Made by a program: the position numbers and the translations under genes
Origin: Linum tenue
Taxonomy: Eukaryota > Streptophyta > Magnoliopsida > Malpighiales > Linaceae
NCBI GenBank assembly: GCA_946122785.1
Contig: CAMGYJ010000002.1
Coordinates: 56,383,703 to 56,447,702 of the forward strand
Direction of reading: 5' to 3'
DNA length: 64,000 bases
In this document: one piece after another, positions 35,501-46,207 of the stretch
Numbering within the stretch: the first letter of the stretch is position 1
Layout: every line of letters begins with the position of its first letter
Notes under the pieces: generated by a model
The model's database searches: none
Told to the model about the DNA's origin: nothing
The model's input: the letters and a program-made list of their open reading frames with translations, nothing else

Positions 35501-35876
35501 GGCCCTTAACTCCCAACATTTTAACCCACATCCAAGAACAAAACAAAGAATAGACAATGCTCGCACTGCCTATCAACTCTCATTTGGGACAATATCAGCA
35601 AGCTATTTCATTCCCACTAACTGCAACTATCAGTTCTAAGCCTCCTCATCAGGTTAAATAAAATGAAGAAAGCAACCAGTTCGGCACATCGAAACCCTCA
35701 AATCCACCCCTTACGAAACCATTTGGGTAGAAGATAAATTCACATAAAGCAATTGCATTCTTGCAAATGGGTAGAAGGAAAACGATCGATTGAAGACATG
35801 GGATGCTAAACTCTAATAGAAGTCTAAGCATCGGGAGAAAAAGGATACGACCGGCGGATGAAGCAACAACGGCCAT
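32593..35876 (-). CDS. ECT: YTH-domain m6A reader, ECT family (copy 2)
   Basis: Exons on minus: 35852-35876 (tentative), 35270-35346, 35062-35185, 34891-34964, 34317-34781, 33444-33992, 33100-33312, 32866-33009, 32593-32751. They join to about 609 aa. Exons 2, 7 and 8 (77, 213, 144 nt) equal those of copy 1 exactly and the intron phases agree. The YTH domain contains [20 protein letters not shown] and [10 protein letters not shown]; cage tryptophans fall at 407, 464 and 469, the same spacing as copy 1. The low-complexity N-terminus and the C-terminal tail are diverged from copy 1. Exon 1 is the weak point: the donor after MAVVASSA gives the right phase but other donors are possible. The role is expected to be m6A reading, overlapping with copy 1. 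Confidence 0.92.
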
Positions 35877-36328
35877 GGTTGCAGAGTGAGAAGAGAAGTT
35901 GGTACTGAAGACTGAAGAGGAAGGAAGCGTCGGGACTCGGGGAGGAGAGAAGCTGCGAAAAACCCTAGAATTTATAAAGAGTAGGGTTTTAAGTTTTCCT
36001 TTTTATTTTATAATAATATATATGTTTTCCTTTTTATTTGACTTTCCATGATTTCTCTTCTGTATTTCTCACCTTCAGCTGTGACTTGTTTGTTTTAATA
36101 TAGCAACTTATTTTCTAACTTAACTTCTAACCGGTTTGTTGGCCGAAATATTCATATTTGATTATCTATATTTTATTTAACATTTAAGTCTATTAACCCG
36201 TTTAATTTTATTGATGATCATTCGATCGAGATGATACATATAAAAAAATATATAGGTCGAACATTCAAAAAAATATCGTCATCATTTATTAATATAAAAT
36301 ATAAAAATGTATCATTGATCTCATTTTC
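35877..36328 (-). promoter_or_regulatory. 5' flank of the second YTH gene
   Basis: This is the untranscribed and 5' untranslated region upstream of 35876. AATTTATAAAGAG near 35970 (read on plus) and T/A-rich DNA at 36000-36025 are possible core-promoter DNA. Nothing else is recognised. Confidence 0.4.
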
Positions 36329-36336
36329 ATAATGAT

Positions 36337-37023
36337 TAGGTTAGAAAAATAGACGAGACCGTTTGAAAAACCATGATTCAGACCGGACCACACAGTTTGG
36401 TCCGGACCGTAGACCGTTAAGTATGGTCTGTATTATATGATGTTTTGATTTCTTGGTCTGGTCTGGCCTAGACCGCGGTTTACCGGACCAAACCGTGGAC
36501 CTTGCCGACTTCTCAATACGTGTTAGCAGCTCACTCGACCACTCTCACAACTCCCAGAAGGATACTCAAGTCTCAATCTTAATTTTGAGAATCTCGTCCC
36601 CCTCCTTCATGCACAACCACATTTCACCAAAGAGTAGAGATGATCGTGTCTCTATATGACATTATGTAAATGTTTATGCCGTTATGGTACAAGTTGGGAT
36701 GCTTTGACTTTGTATCTTTATTATTTACTTAGATTTATGGTGTCAAAATTATTCATGCATATTGGAATATATGTTTGAAGGAGAGAAAAAAATTGGCTAT
36801 TGGTTCACTTTTTTGTGTGTGGTTGACTAATCAAATTGTTAATTTTTGGTTAAGTATGATCTATTTGGACCAGACTGTACCGGACCAGCCCGCATATGCG
36901 TGGTCTGGTCTGGATCGTATAATCTGTGGTTTGGTCTGTGGTCTATACTCCAATCTCTTGGTATAGATCATAACCCGTATATATGGTTTAGTCTGAACCA
37001 AACTGCACTGTTTCCCAGCCCTA
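36337..37023. mobile_element. non-autonomous hAT-type element, family shared with 59709-60421
   Basis: The 687-bp element is flanked by a perfect 8-bp duplication ATAATGAT at 36329-36336 and 37024-37031. The right end is TTTCCCAGCCCTA. The left end is eroded (TAGGTTAGAAAAATAG). The interior is full of GGTCTGGTCTGG, GACCGGACC and AGACCGTA repeats in both orientations and is clearly homologous along its length to 59709-60421. No transposase is present. Confidence 0.9.
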
Positions 37024-37031
37024 ATAATGAT

Positions 37032-38029
37032 AATTAAGCCCCCATTAAAATGTAATTGGTTGGTTGGTTGTCAAGAAAGATAGAGTATAAAAGCTAATTG
37101 AAATTCCCACACGACCCATCGATAGTTTGAAACTAAATCTTAAACCTCAAAATCCTACTTAAGGGATTCAATGCTCTTCTTTTAGGGGGTAGTATGCCAC
37201 TAATCAAAAAGAATTTAGAGTTGTTGATTCATGTCAACTATATACTAACAACTCAGCTAAAAGGGGACCATTAAAACTTGAGAGCAAACGACAAAATTAG
37301 GTTTGCCTCCAATATACTAATAGACTCGATCAAAGACTTAACACAACACAAAATACACTTTCATAGTCACAACTTTAGGGCAGGTATCAAGTAGTCGATA
37401 TTCGACTCTAAACTTGCCGATTGTATTAAGGCAAAATACACTTGCATAGAAACAACTGTCGACTTTGTGACAATAACAGCCAATTTCTGAGAAATACACA
37501 AAATCTTCATATTACGAATGCTAGTTTGACAAATATAAGCCATTTTTGTTTCAAACTTTAACACCATTAGAAAATTCTTTAGTTACATTAACAAGACGGT
37601 GACGAGGATGTCACCTCGGCGCACACGACAAAGACAACTAGATTCGAGCCAAATTGTACACCTTTATACCCATTTATCTTTGTCATTTGACTTGTGTTGC
37701 ATCGTCCTTGAAGCCTCAGAATGACGGGTCTGATCGGCAGCGGATAGTGGATATCCAATAACTGCCTATCTAAGTTTCGGGTGGGTAACATATGAAGAAA
37801 CGTATACCATATCTCTAACCATACCCATACCCATACCCATAGATATCAGGCGGGTATCCACGTGTAAATTAAATACCTAATTATAAAACTCTAAAATTTT
37901 TATACAGCTCCAACAACATGATAATAAAGCACTATAGTAGACCTTGAAAAGAAACTACAAAGACAAAAAAAGTACTTTGCTACAATTCTTCTTTAATGAG
38001 GTTCTCGTCAATTCAAACTTATCGACGCC
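37032..38029. other. intergenic DNA left of the MULE
   Basis: No gene. Features are a (GGTT)n-like run near 37059-37070 and four copies of ATACCC at about 37820-37842. The DNA at 37720-37860 has GGGTAT/ATACCC inversions that hint at an old DNA element without resolvable ends. Confidence 0.4.
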
Positions 38030-38038
38030 ATTAAATGA

Positions 38039-38167
38039 GGAAAAAATCCAAAACTATCACTGTTTTAAAAAAAATTTACAAAAATACCACCCTCACCAAA
38101 TAATTTCCAAAAATACCATCGTTTATATAAAAACGCGCCTCTGATGAGCGGTTTTCAATGAAACCGC
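38039..38167 (+). repeat. MULE left terminal inverted repeat
   Basis: This is 129 bp, near-identical to the inverse of 52761-52890, with mismatches at ATC/ACC, in an A-run length and at AAACG/AACCG. Just inside it, GAAACCGC and GCGGTTTC bracket a short CAGCCTAGAGGC core. In the other TIR the same core appears inverted, as if the loop of a palindrome had flipped. Confidence 0.95.
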
Positions 38168-38331
38168 AGCCTAGAGGCGCGGTTTCATCACAAAACGCTT
38201 CACCAAGGAGCGGTTTGACCTTGCATGGCTATCAAACCGCGTGTCCACGTGGCGGTTCATTAAACCGCTGGATGCGAGAGCGATCTAACAGCCAAAACGT
38301 GTGCCAGCTCGGCAATCCGCGTCGGCCAAGT

Positions 38332-38490
38332 AAACCGCGTTCCCGAGGCGCGGTTTGACTGTTCGGGAAAAGAAAAACGTGTCGCCGATGCACGTTTTGA
38401 CTGTTCGGGAAAAGCAAACCGCGTCCCCGAGGCGCGGTTGACTGTTCGGGAGAATAAAACCGCGTCTCCGAGGCGCGGTTTTTGTTGGAG
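38332..38490 (+). repeat. sub-terminal GC-rich tandem repeats (about 41 bp, 4 copies)
   Basis: Units of the form AAACCGCGTNCCCGAGGCG followed by CGGTTTGACTGTTCGGGA repeat about every 41 bp. Each holds an internal inverted pair AACCGCG/CGCGGTT. Related GAGGCGCGGTTT and GGAGCGGTTT words occur at 38150-38350 and at 52450-52790 near the other TIR. They are candidates for transposase-binding or hairpin sequences and lie directly upstream of the PMD promoter. Confidence 0.85.
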
Positions 38491-38530
38491 AAAATTGACG
38501 AAATGGCCCTCGGGGACGCGGTTTGTAGCC

Positions 38531-38538
38531 TATATAAA
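38531..38538 (+). promoter_or_regulatory. TATA box of the MULE PMD gene
   Basis: TATATAAA is followed by a C/T-rich tract (38540-38635) suited to a plant transcription start and leader. The PMD start codon is at 38741, about 200 bp downstream. The promoter therefore sits beside the left TIR repeats. Confidence 0.7.
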
Positions 38539-38867
38539 CCCCCTCCCCCCTTCACTTTTCTGCACACCAACCTCATTCCCCCCTCTCTCCCTCTAACTTC
38601 TCCCTATCCACTCCCCTCCCCACCCAAAAACCTTAGAAACGTTTTTTTGTTGGTTGCGGCCTAAGTCCGATCTGCCTCCAAAAAACTTTTCTTCGGTTTT
38701 CACTAAAAAACCGTCGAACCTCTGTCCGGATTCCGAGATAATGGCCGATTTCGCTCAAGAAGAGGGCCTTTTTTATGATTATCAAACGGTACGTACTCAT
38801 TTTTCCCAATTGTTGTTGTTTTTTTTTTTTTGACGAAACGATCACTTGCATTAACAAGAAAACCAAG

Positions 38868-41800
38868 TTACGTATGACCTAGCTCCAAGTGGAGCCAAGC
38901 ATGAAAATCAAACACATTACAACCCGTAGGAAACAAAGACAGGGCTTTCTGAGCCACCAGATGGGCTACCCAATTGTTCTCCCTACCCACAAACATGATC
39001 CGGAACCCTGGCACAGCCGATAGGAGATGACGAATTTCCTCAAATAGTGCCCCCCTAGAAGCATCAGCAATACCCCCAGCGTTGACCTTATCAATAACCC
39101 CTTTCGCATCTCCCTCCAGCAAGACCGTCTCCAATCCCCAGCGTCGGCACCACCTGATGGCATCCCGAAGCGTAGATAGCTCCGCCAACATTGGACTCTG
39201 GAGACCGGTATATGTCACCCCCCGCACTGCCAACACCATACCTGCCGCATCCCGCAGAACCATTCCACCAGCTGCATGGGACCCCGCACGGACTGCACCA
39301 TCAAAGGAACAGATAACACCGAACGAAGCCCTCTGGTCAGCCGGTACACCCACATTCTGCGCCAGAACCTGTGAGGCACCACCCCTTCCATCTCCTTGCG
39401 GAACCTGTAACCACTCATTCACCTGAAAAAGGAACTCCTGTAGAAGAATAGATGGAAGGGTCTGAATCCCTTCAAATGCTACCGAGTTCCGACCCTTCCA
39501 AATTCTCCACAAACAGCAAACCAACCGCACAACACGGGAAGGCAAAGCATCGCGATCCAGGAATCGCCGGAAAAAATATTAAAACTCCCAGTGGGCAGAG
39601 TATCCAACTCAGCAGCCAGCCCCGCCGCTTCCCACAACCCGCGCGCCACCGGGCAGTGCAAGAAGAGATGTTCAGTCGACTCCTCATTCGCCCAACAAAC
39701 CGGGCATCGAGCAAGAACTAACACCTTCTTCTCCTGCAAAGCCTCCATAGTTGGCAAAATTCTTTGTAGGATTTCCCACACAAAGAACTTGAGCTTAGGC
39801 TGGATTGGTAACCCCCACACTCTTATCCATAATCCCCGATCCATCGTGCTACAATCCGTCTTTCCAACCCATGTTTTTCGGGATAGCCTCTCTGCCAATC
39901 GATACCCGGACTTAACCGTGTAACTCCCAGAGGGATCCTCCCTCCAAACAAGCCTATCCGGCATGGGTTCTCTTGGAAGAGGGATCTGCAGGATAGCCCC
40001 GACCGTTTCCGGAGTAAAAACGTCATCAAGACAATGCCGGCACCACTCCCCGGTATCCGGATCCACCAAATCCGCCACCATCTCATTACCCTCCACTGGA
40101 GCATCTTCCCGTAATATAGGGGGCGAAGGATGCAATGCCGGAATCCACCCCTCAGACATTATCGGAATACCGTCCCCGGATCCCACCTGCCAGGCCATTC
40201 CCTGCCGAAGTAACTGACACCCAAAGAGCACGCCCTGCCATCCCCAAGAAGGTCGAGATCGCGTCGAGGTCATGAATATTGTCCCCTGCGGAAAATACTT
40301 GGCTTTATAAATCTGAGCCAGCAAAGAATCCGGATCCGAGTGAATGCGCCAAGCCACTTTCGCCAACAGGGCTTGATTGAACAGCTCAAAACGTCGGAAA
40401 CCCAACCCACCCGCATGCTTACTCTGACAAAGCTTCTTCCATGATATCCAGTGGCTTTTAGGACGTCCCTCAACAAACCCCCACCAAAACCGTGCCATAT
40501 GCCTGTCCAATCTCCTACACGACGTAGCGGGGATCCTGAAATACGCCATCGCATGTACCGGCAAAGCAGTCGCTACCGATTTCAGTAGGGTCTCCTTTGC
40601 CGCCATCGATAGATGCTTCTGTTTCCACCCCTGAATCCTCTGCAGAAGCTTTTCCTCTAAGAATCGGAAGGTTTCTGCCTTCGACCGAGCAACTAGGGAT
40701 GGAAGCCCCAAGTATTTATCTTGGGTCCCGATCGCCCCTACCCTCAAAATCCCTGCCATTTCAGCTTTCTCCTCTGGTAGGACATTAGCACTAAAGCAGA
40801 CAGCGGATTTAGAAAGATTCACCTTCTGTCCACTTAGCGTTTCATACTCTGTCAACACATCGAGGAGGGCATTGCATCTTTGAGACGACGCTCTAATAAA
40901 CAAGTAAGAGTCATCTGCAAAAAACAGATGAGATACCCGCGGAGCCCGCGGGCTCACACGAATACCTTCAATTTTTCGCCTCTCACTAGCCTGGCGCAGC
41001 AAAGCTGCAAAACCTTCCGTACACAGGACAAAGAGTAATGGGGACAAAGGGTCACCCTGCCTCAATCCCCTAGAGGAGCGGAAAAACCCCGAAGGTCTCC
41101 CATTCATCATGACCGAGAAGCTAGCAGAAGAGACACATTCTCTAATCCAACTAATCCACAATGGGCTAAAACCCAACTTCTTTAAGATCGCCAGTAAGAA
41201 TGGCCACTCTACTCTATCATAGGCCTTTTCCATATCAACCTTCAGAGCCAAGTAGCCCTTCTTACCTTTCTTCTTAATTTTCAAATAGTGCATAATCTCA
41301 TGGCCAATAAGAACATTATCGACTATTTGCCGCTCCCGGATGAAAGCATTCTGACCAGGTGAAACAATATCTGGTAAAAAGCTCGCCATCCTTTCAGCCA
41401 TAATTTTCGATATGATCTTATAGACCACTTGACAAAGACTAATCGGTCGCAGCTGGCGCATATTTTCCACCGTATCCACTTTTGGGATCAACGTGAGCCA
41501 TGTGTGATTGAAACTTCGTAAGATACTCCCACTCACAAAGAATGATTGTACAGCTGCAATCACAGAGGGCCCAACAATGTCCCAGAAGCTCTTAAAAAAT
41601 TTACCAGTAAACCCATCCGATCCTGGAGCCTGCGTAGAGCCTATAGAAAAGACCGTACGCCGGATCTCCTCTGGAGTCACTTCTGCCGTAAGGCTAGTGT
41701 TCATCACATCTGTGACTTTCTGATCAATGGGCAAGGCATTTACCTTTTTCCAAATATCAGTCTCCTCAGACCCCGTCGTGAATAGCTGAGAGTAAAACCC

Positions 41801-42975
41801 CACAGCTAGGTTGGCCTTGGCCTCCTCTTCCACCACCCATTCACCATCCTCATTCTGTAGTCTCTCTACAAAATTCCGGCGTCTCCGCGCTCTTGTGACA
41901 GTGTGAAAATAAGAGGAATTTTGATCCCCCACCTTCAACCATCGAACCCTGGATTTTTGACACCAGTATTTTTCCTCTTCAGCCCATTTTATCGTTAGGT
42001 CCCGCTCCAAGCTATTGACCCGGTCCCAATCGATCGGGTACTCTTCCTTTAGCGCTCCAATTTCGGTCCCCAAAGTCCGAATTTGCCTCGCAGAATTCGA
42101 GGTACCCGTTCGGCTCCAACTATGTAATCAGTGTCTCAATCTCTTCAAACGAGTCCACAATTGGTACATCGGAGACCCCTGTATCTGCTCCCCCCAAACC
42201 TCTTCTACCATAGGCTTCACTTCAGGGTTCTCCGCCCATCGAGCGTCAAAGCGAAAGAGAGACCTCACCACCCTCGTGTGGGTCTTGTCCGACACAATTA
42301 GGGCCCTGTGGTCCGACCCAAGGTCCGTCCCATGATTCACCATCGTCTCCGGGAAATTCTCCGCCCAACGATCCGAGGCAAATGCTCTATCCAACCGCTC
42401 CTGGATACATGCATTCCCCATTCTTCTATTAGACCAAGTGAAAGGATTCCCACGGAATCCCAAATCTTGAAGCCCTAACCCGTCAACGAAAAACGGAACA
42501 CATGCGAATGAGCCGGGACCCATGGAACTCCCCCCATTTTTTCTTCAGAAGCGAGGATGCCATTAAAATCCCCTACCATCAAATATGGTTCTTGCAATCC
42601 CGCACAGTATCTGCGTAATTCATCAAACTGGATACCACGCTCTTGCTCACGACAACTAATATAGACAAACACAATCACCACTTTTATTCCATTAATTTCC
42701 AAACCAACCGAAATAAAGAAAGAAGAACTCGACAACACTGAGGCACCGCTCTCAGGGGACCACGCTACTGCTAACCCTCCTGAAGAATCAACAGCATCCA
42801 CTAAATGAAAAACAGAAAACCCAAGACCAAGCAATCTACGAGACACCACCCTACGACGCGAACGCGTTTCCGAAAAGAAAACAACATCAGGATTATTGAC
42901 ACGAATGACTCCTAAAATGGACTGGAATGTGATGGACGGCCCAATCCCACGCACATTCCAGGCTAACAGCCTCAT
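38868..42975 (-). pseudogene. LINE ORF2: endonuclease, reverse transcriptase, RNase H
   Basis: It starts MRLLAWNVRGIG (42975), an exonuclease-endonuclease-phosphatase fold with FFSETRS and MVGDFNGIL, and SDHRALIV for the catalytic SDH. The reverse transcriptase (about 41700-40850) has RPISLCQVVYKIISK, GLRQGDPLSPLLF and the catalytic FFADDSYLF. A zf-RVT domain follows (PKLKFFVWEILQRILPT, CPVCWANEESTEHLFLHCP). The C-terminus (39545-38868) is a plant RVT_3 RNase H (SFDGAVRAG, AELSTLRDA, EGDAKGVIDKV). Breaks are a frameshift near 42525 in the endonuclease, a TGA at 42128-42130, and a frame change near 39500 before RNase H. The start overlaps the ORF1 stop as ATGA. Confidence 0.93.
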
Positions 42976-45321
42976 TTATCCCCCTGGGGCCACTTCCGGC
43001 TGGCTTCCTCCACCGTGTCATTTTTGTCTTCCATCTCCTCCCCACTTGAGTCCTCCAAGCACAACTTCTTCACCGGTGTCGGATCTTCTGCAAGATCCGT
43101 GACCATTACTGCAGCTCTCTTTTTTTCTTCTGCTTCATCCGGGTCCGGCGCCACCATCCGAAAGGCCACCTGTTTCATACTTGCAGCATCCCCCTGTGCT
43201 TCATCCGCCTTCTCGCCCAACTGGTTCGGCAAAGGCGCCTGTTCGCCATCAAGCGGCTGCTGGACCCCCTTCCTTGCGTCCATCTTCTGCTCCATCTCCC
43301 CCCCTTCAATCACACTCTTTCCTTTACCCTTCCCTACTGCCTGCTCATTCCCACCCAATTGAACCACTTTCTCACCCTTCTTCGGCTCCCCCTTGCTTCC
43401 TAAGGGGTATTTTGATTTTTATTGTTTCTTTTGCCCCTCCAGTCCAACTCTTTTTCCCATCCACCTTCGCCTCTCTCCCCTGCCCTCCTTCTTTCCTGGA
43501 CACATCTGCTTTCCCCCCATCTTTCTTCTGCAAAGAAGAACTCCCAGCTCCATCTTTACTCCCTGTCTTCCCACTCGGCATCCCACCTCCAGCTCCCTGC
43601 TTCCCTCCCGTCCCTTTACCAGCACCGCCAAACTCTCCCTGCCTTTCCCCTATCACATTCTTCTCAAAATTAGGTTTGCCCTCCTTATTCTTGTCCCGAG
43701 AGCCACCCTTATCCTGGCTCCGACTTCCACTAGCCCCGCCTCTCTTCACCTCCGGCCCTGAATTCAGCCCGCTAGTAGCTCCCAGCTTATCTCCTTTCGC
43801 CTTCTTTTCCTTATTTCCATTGCCGCCCTCAGCCGGTAGAGCCAGGACTACGCTCCTCGTACCTTCACCCTTCTCTTGAGCCGCCATATCCAACTGAGCT
43901 TCCTCCCCATTTCATTTCTTCCCTTGGGTGATGGGGTTTACCCACACCGTTTTCTGCAGTGGAGCTCCATGTATTGGCACCAGCCTTTCATTCAATCTAT
44001 GGCCAGATTCTTTAGTCGTGAGGCCTGGCCCAAAATATTCCTCCCCTGTAGGAGGTGGAAATTCACAATGTTGCCCAGTATGGCCGAATCTGCCGCAATG
44101 ATAATAGTAGAGAGGAAGGTGTTCATACACCAGTGTGAACCAGAACTTCCCCACACTCGGATTGCTCGCAAACAGTTGGGACCGGAGTGGTTCCAACACA
44201 TTCAGCTTCACCCTTGTTTTAACAAAGTGCCACGGGACTCCTCGAATGCCAAACAGCCCTGCATCCAGTACTGTGCCAAGCTTCGCCTCCGCCATTCGCC
44301 TTCCAAACGCAATGGTTCGACAATGTGAGGGAATTCCCCACATTTGAACCCAGAAAGGAGCCATTGACAGTGACTCTACCACTTCAGGGGTGACTAGTTC
44401 CCATGCTTGTAGCTGTAGGATTTGTTCCTTCACCTGCCAGGGAGTGCGCTGCAAGACCTAGTCTTTGTCCCGCTCATCATCAAACAAAAACTGGAGAAGA
44501 CCCAGTTCCGCTTCAATGACCGTCACGTTACCAGAGCAGCCCCATTCTCCCTGGACAATCTTCTGAATGGTCTTCAAGCTCGGCGGGTTCTCCATGAACA
44601 GTCGCCCAATTAGGCTAAGCTTAGCCCTCCTCATGCTGTCTTCCACATCATCCAATTCGAATTCGACAATCTGATCCACGTCCATTGGCTCTCCCGACAT
44701 GATTTCGATGCGCTCAACCCCCTGAAAATGAAGAGTAAAAATGCGGAACAGGGAGATGAAACACAGAGTACCAATGTGTGGGGCAAGCCAAAGGCAATAT
44801 AGCCCCAGAATAACCATCTGAATCATGGTGTTATTACCTCGTTCACTCGGTATGCCCAGCTCCTCTAGTATAAGCTTCCCTTTCTCAGTATTTTGTAGGC
44901 TCTCAGTTGCAGGGTCGAGACGCCGATCTGTGGTAATATATACCCATTTCGGAGCCAATCTCATCACCGTATCCACAACTGACTCCTGATTTGCGATTAT
45001 CCCCTTTTTCTTTTTCGCGATTTCATCCCAACGTCGGATTTGGGTATACTGCCATAATTTTCCGTTTTTTTCCGAAAATTCCCAATCTTGAACGAAAAGG
45101 TCTCCTTCTGGGTCTTCGACCTCTACACAAACTCCTTCTTCCCTTCCCCATTTTCCGATTATCTCTGCTTGGATTGCTTCTTTTCCTTGAATCGACCGTC
45201 GATTAGGTGCCGTATTCCTCCTGATCTCTGCCCTAGAGATTCCAGCGAGGATAAGAGATGAGAGGCGCAATAGAAAACGATAGGGTTTTTCGAGGAGAGA
45301 GGACAGAGCGTTTTGCTCCAT
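42972..45321 (-). pseudogene. LINE ORF1: DUF4283 and CCHC zinc-knuckle protein
   Basis: The frame opens at 45321 (MEQNALSSLLEKPYRF). A DUF4283 region begins with DVDQIVEFELDDVEDSMRRA (about 44690) and continues after a TAG at 44458-44460 with VLQRTPWQVKEQILQL. A zf-CCHC_4 knuckle CGRFGHTGQHC lies near 44080. Then comes a Lys/Gly/Ser-rich basic tail (43893-43372) and an acidic Glu-rich end stopping at 42972. Besides the TAG there is a stop near 43912 and one near 43372, so the protein is split into four pieces. The first about 210 residues before DUF4283 are longer than usual and partly hydrophobic (MIQMVILGLYCLWLAPHIG). They may be a retained intron or an added sequence. Confidence 0.85.
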
Positions 45322-45680
45322 TTTTTTTAATGAATTTTGGTTTCACCCTTCATTTTCAACTTTTCACACTTTCCCAATTGTTGTTGTTGTTATAATGATT
45401 TATTTAATTTATATACTAATGATTTGTGTTATTGTTGTGCTATCGTAGGTTGGGCCAGATGTTGATATTTTCAATCAACGATATTATGTTGAGCAAGGAC
45501 CGATTGATCCGACAGTTTTATAAGATCAAGCAAATCATCGTTCAAGAGACGTTTGGAACGACCACAAGGTACATATTATTTATCATCACTTGTAATTTGT
45601 ATTTTGTTAAAGTAATTTATTTGTTTGTACAATAATTTACTTAATTATTAATCGTATTGATTATTTTCAATAATTTAAAT

Positions 45681-45886
45681 CAATACAATACAACACTTAT
45701 TTAGACTCTTTATAAAGAAATGCATGTCTAAGGAAATAGAGACTTAAGCGATCATCATGATCCCCCCATGACGTGGGGAAATCGGGTTCTAAGCGATCCT
45801 CGAATCCCCCCTTTTTCTGTCAAAAAGACTGTGTTTCTAAGGAGATGTATACCTCTCCTAAGAGTCTTACGAGTGTACTTGTATTG
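45681..45886 (+). mobile_element. 206-bp MITE-like element, copy A, in PMD intron 2
   Basis: It begins CAATACAATACAACACTT and ends CGAGTGTACTTGTATTG, with imperfect TIRs (CAATACAA and AGACTCTT blocks). A second copy in the opposite orientation is at 49920-50125. Here the flanks also pair with each other: TTAATCGTATTGATTATTTTC on the left and its inverse on the right extend the inverted repeat by about 33 bp. That extension is missing at copy B. A target duplication could not be assigned. Confidence 0.8.
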
Positions 45887-45940
45887 CTTTAAATTATTGA
45901 AAATAATCAATACGATTAACAAAATAATATATTTGGATAT

Positions 45941-46207
45941 TATTTTAGTTATGTTAATATTAATGTTTATTAGATAATGTATATTTCTATAAAATCGCTT
46001 GATTTAATTAATATTGCATCTTAGAAAATTATTTTAGTTATGTTAATATTAATGTTTATTAGATAATGTATATTTCTATAAAATCGCTTGATTGAATTAA
46101 TATTGCATCTTAGAAAATTATTTTAGTTATGTGAAAATTAATGTTTATTAGATAATGTATATTTCTCTACAACAACCTTGATTTATATATAAATTGTATC
46201 TTATAAT
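45941..46207. repeat. 89-bp tandem repeat, 3 copies, in PMD intron 2
   Basis: Units start at 45941, 46030 and 46119 with TATTTTAGTTATGT and contain TATATTTCTATAAAATCGC. Copies 1 and 2 are almost identical and copy 3 is diverged at its 3' end. They are AT-rich, intronic and non-coding. Confidence 0.92.

Larger units (their letters stand above)
38821..45369 (-). mobile_element. full-length L1-type LINE nested in PMD intron 1
   Basis: It is flanked by a 19-bp target duplication TTTCCCAATTGTTGTTGTT at 38802-38820 and 45370-45388. On minus it ends in poly(A) (T-run 38821-38831). It contains ORF1 (DUF4283 and zinc knuckle) then ORF2 (endonuclease, reverse transcriptase, zf-RVT, plant RNase H). The 5' leader before the first ATG is only 48 bp, so the 5' end may be complete or nearly so. 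Several stops and frameshifts show the copy is inactive. Its insertion postdates the MULE. Confidence 0.95.

Noticed and set aside
43015..43879. Plus-strand Pro/Ser-rich frames of 115-232 codons
   Set aside because: They are antisense to the Lys/Gly-rich LINE ORF1 tail. The composition is a by-product of that coding strand.
45681..45886. Possible tRNA or snoRNA because of the strong secondary structure
   Set aside because: The structure comes from terminal inverted repeats, and a second inverted copy exists. A MITE explains it better.
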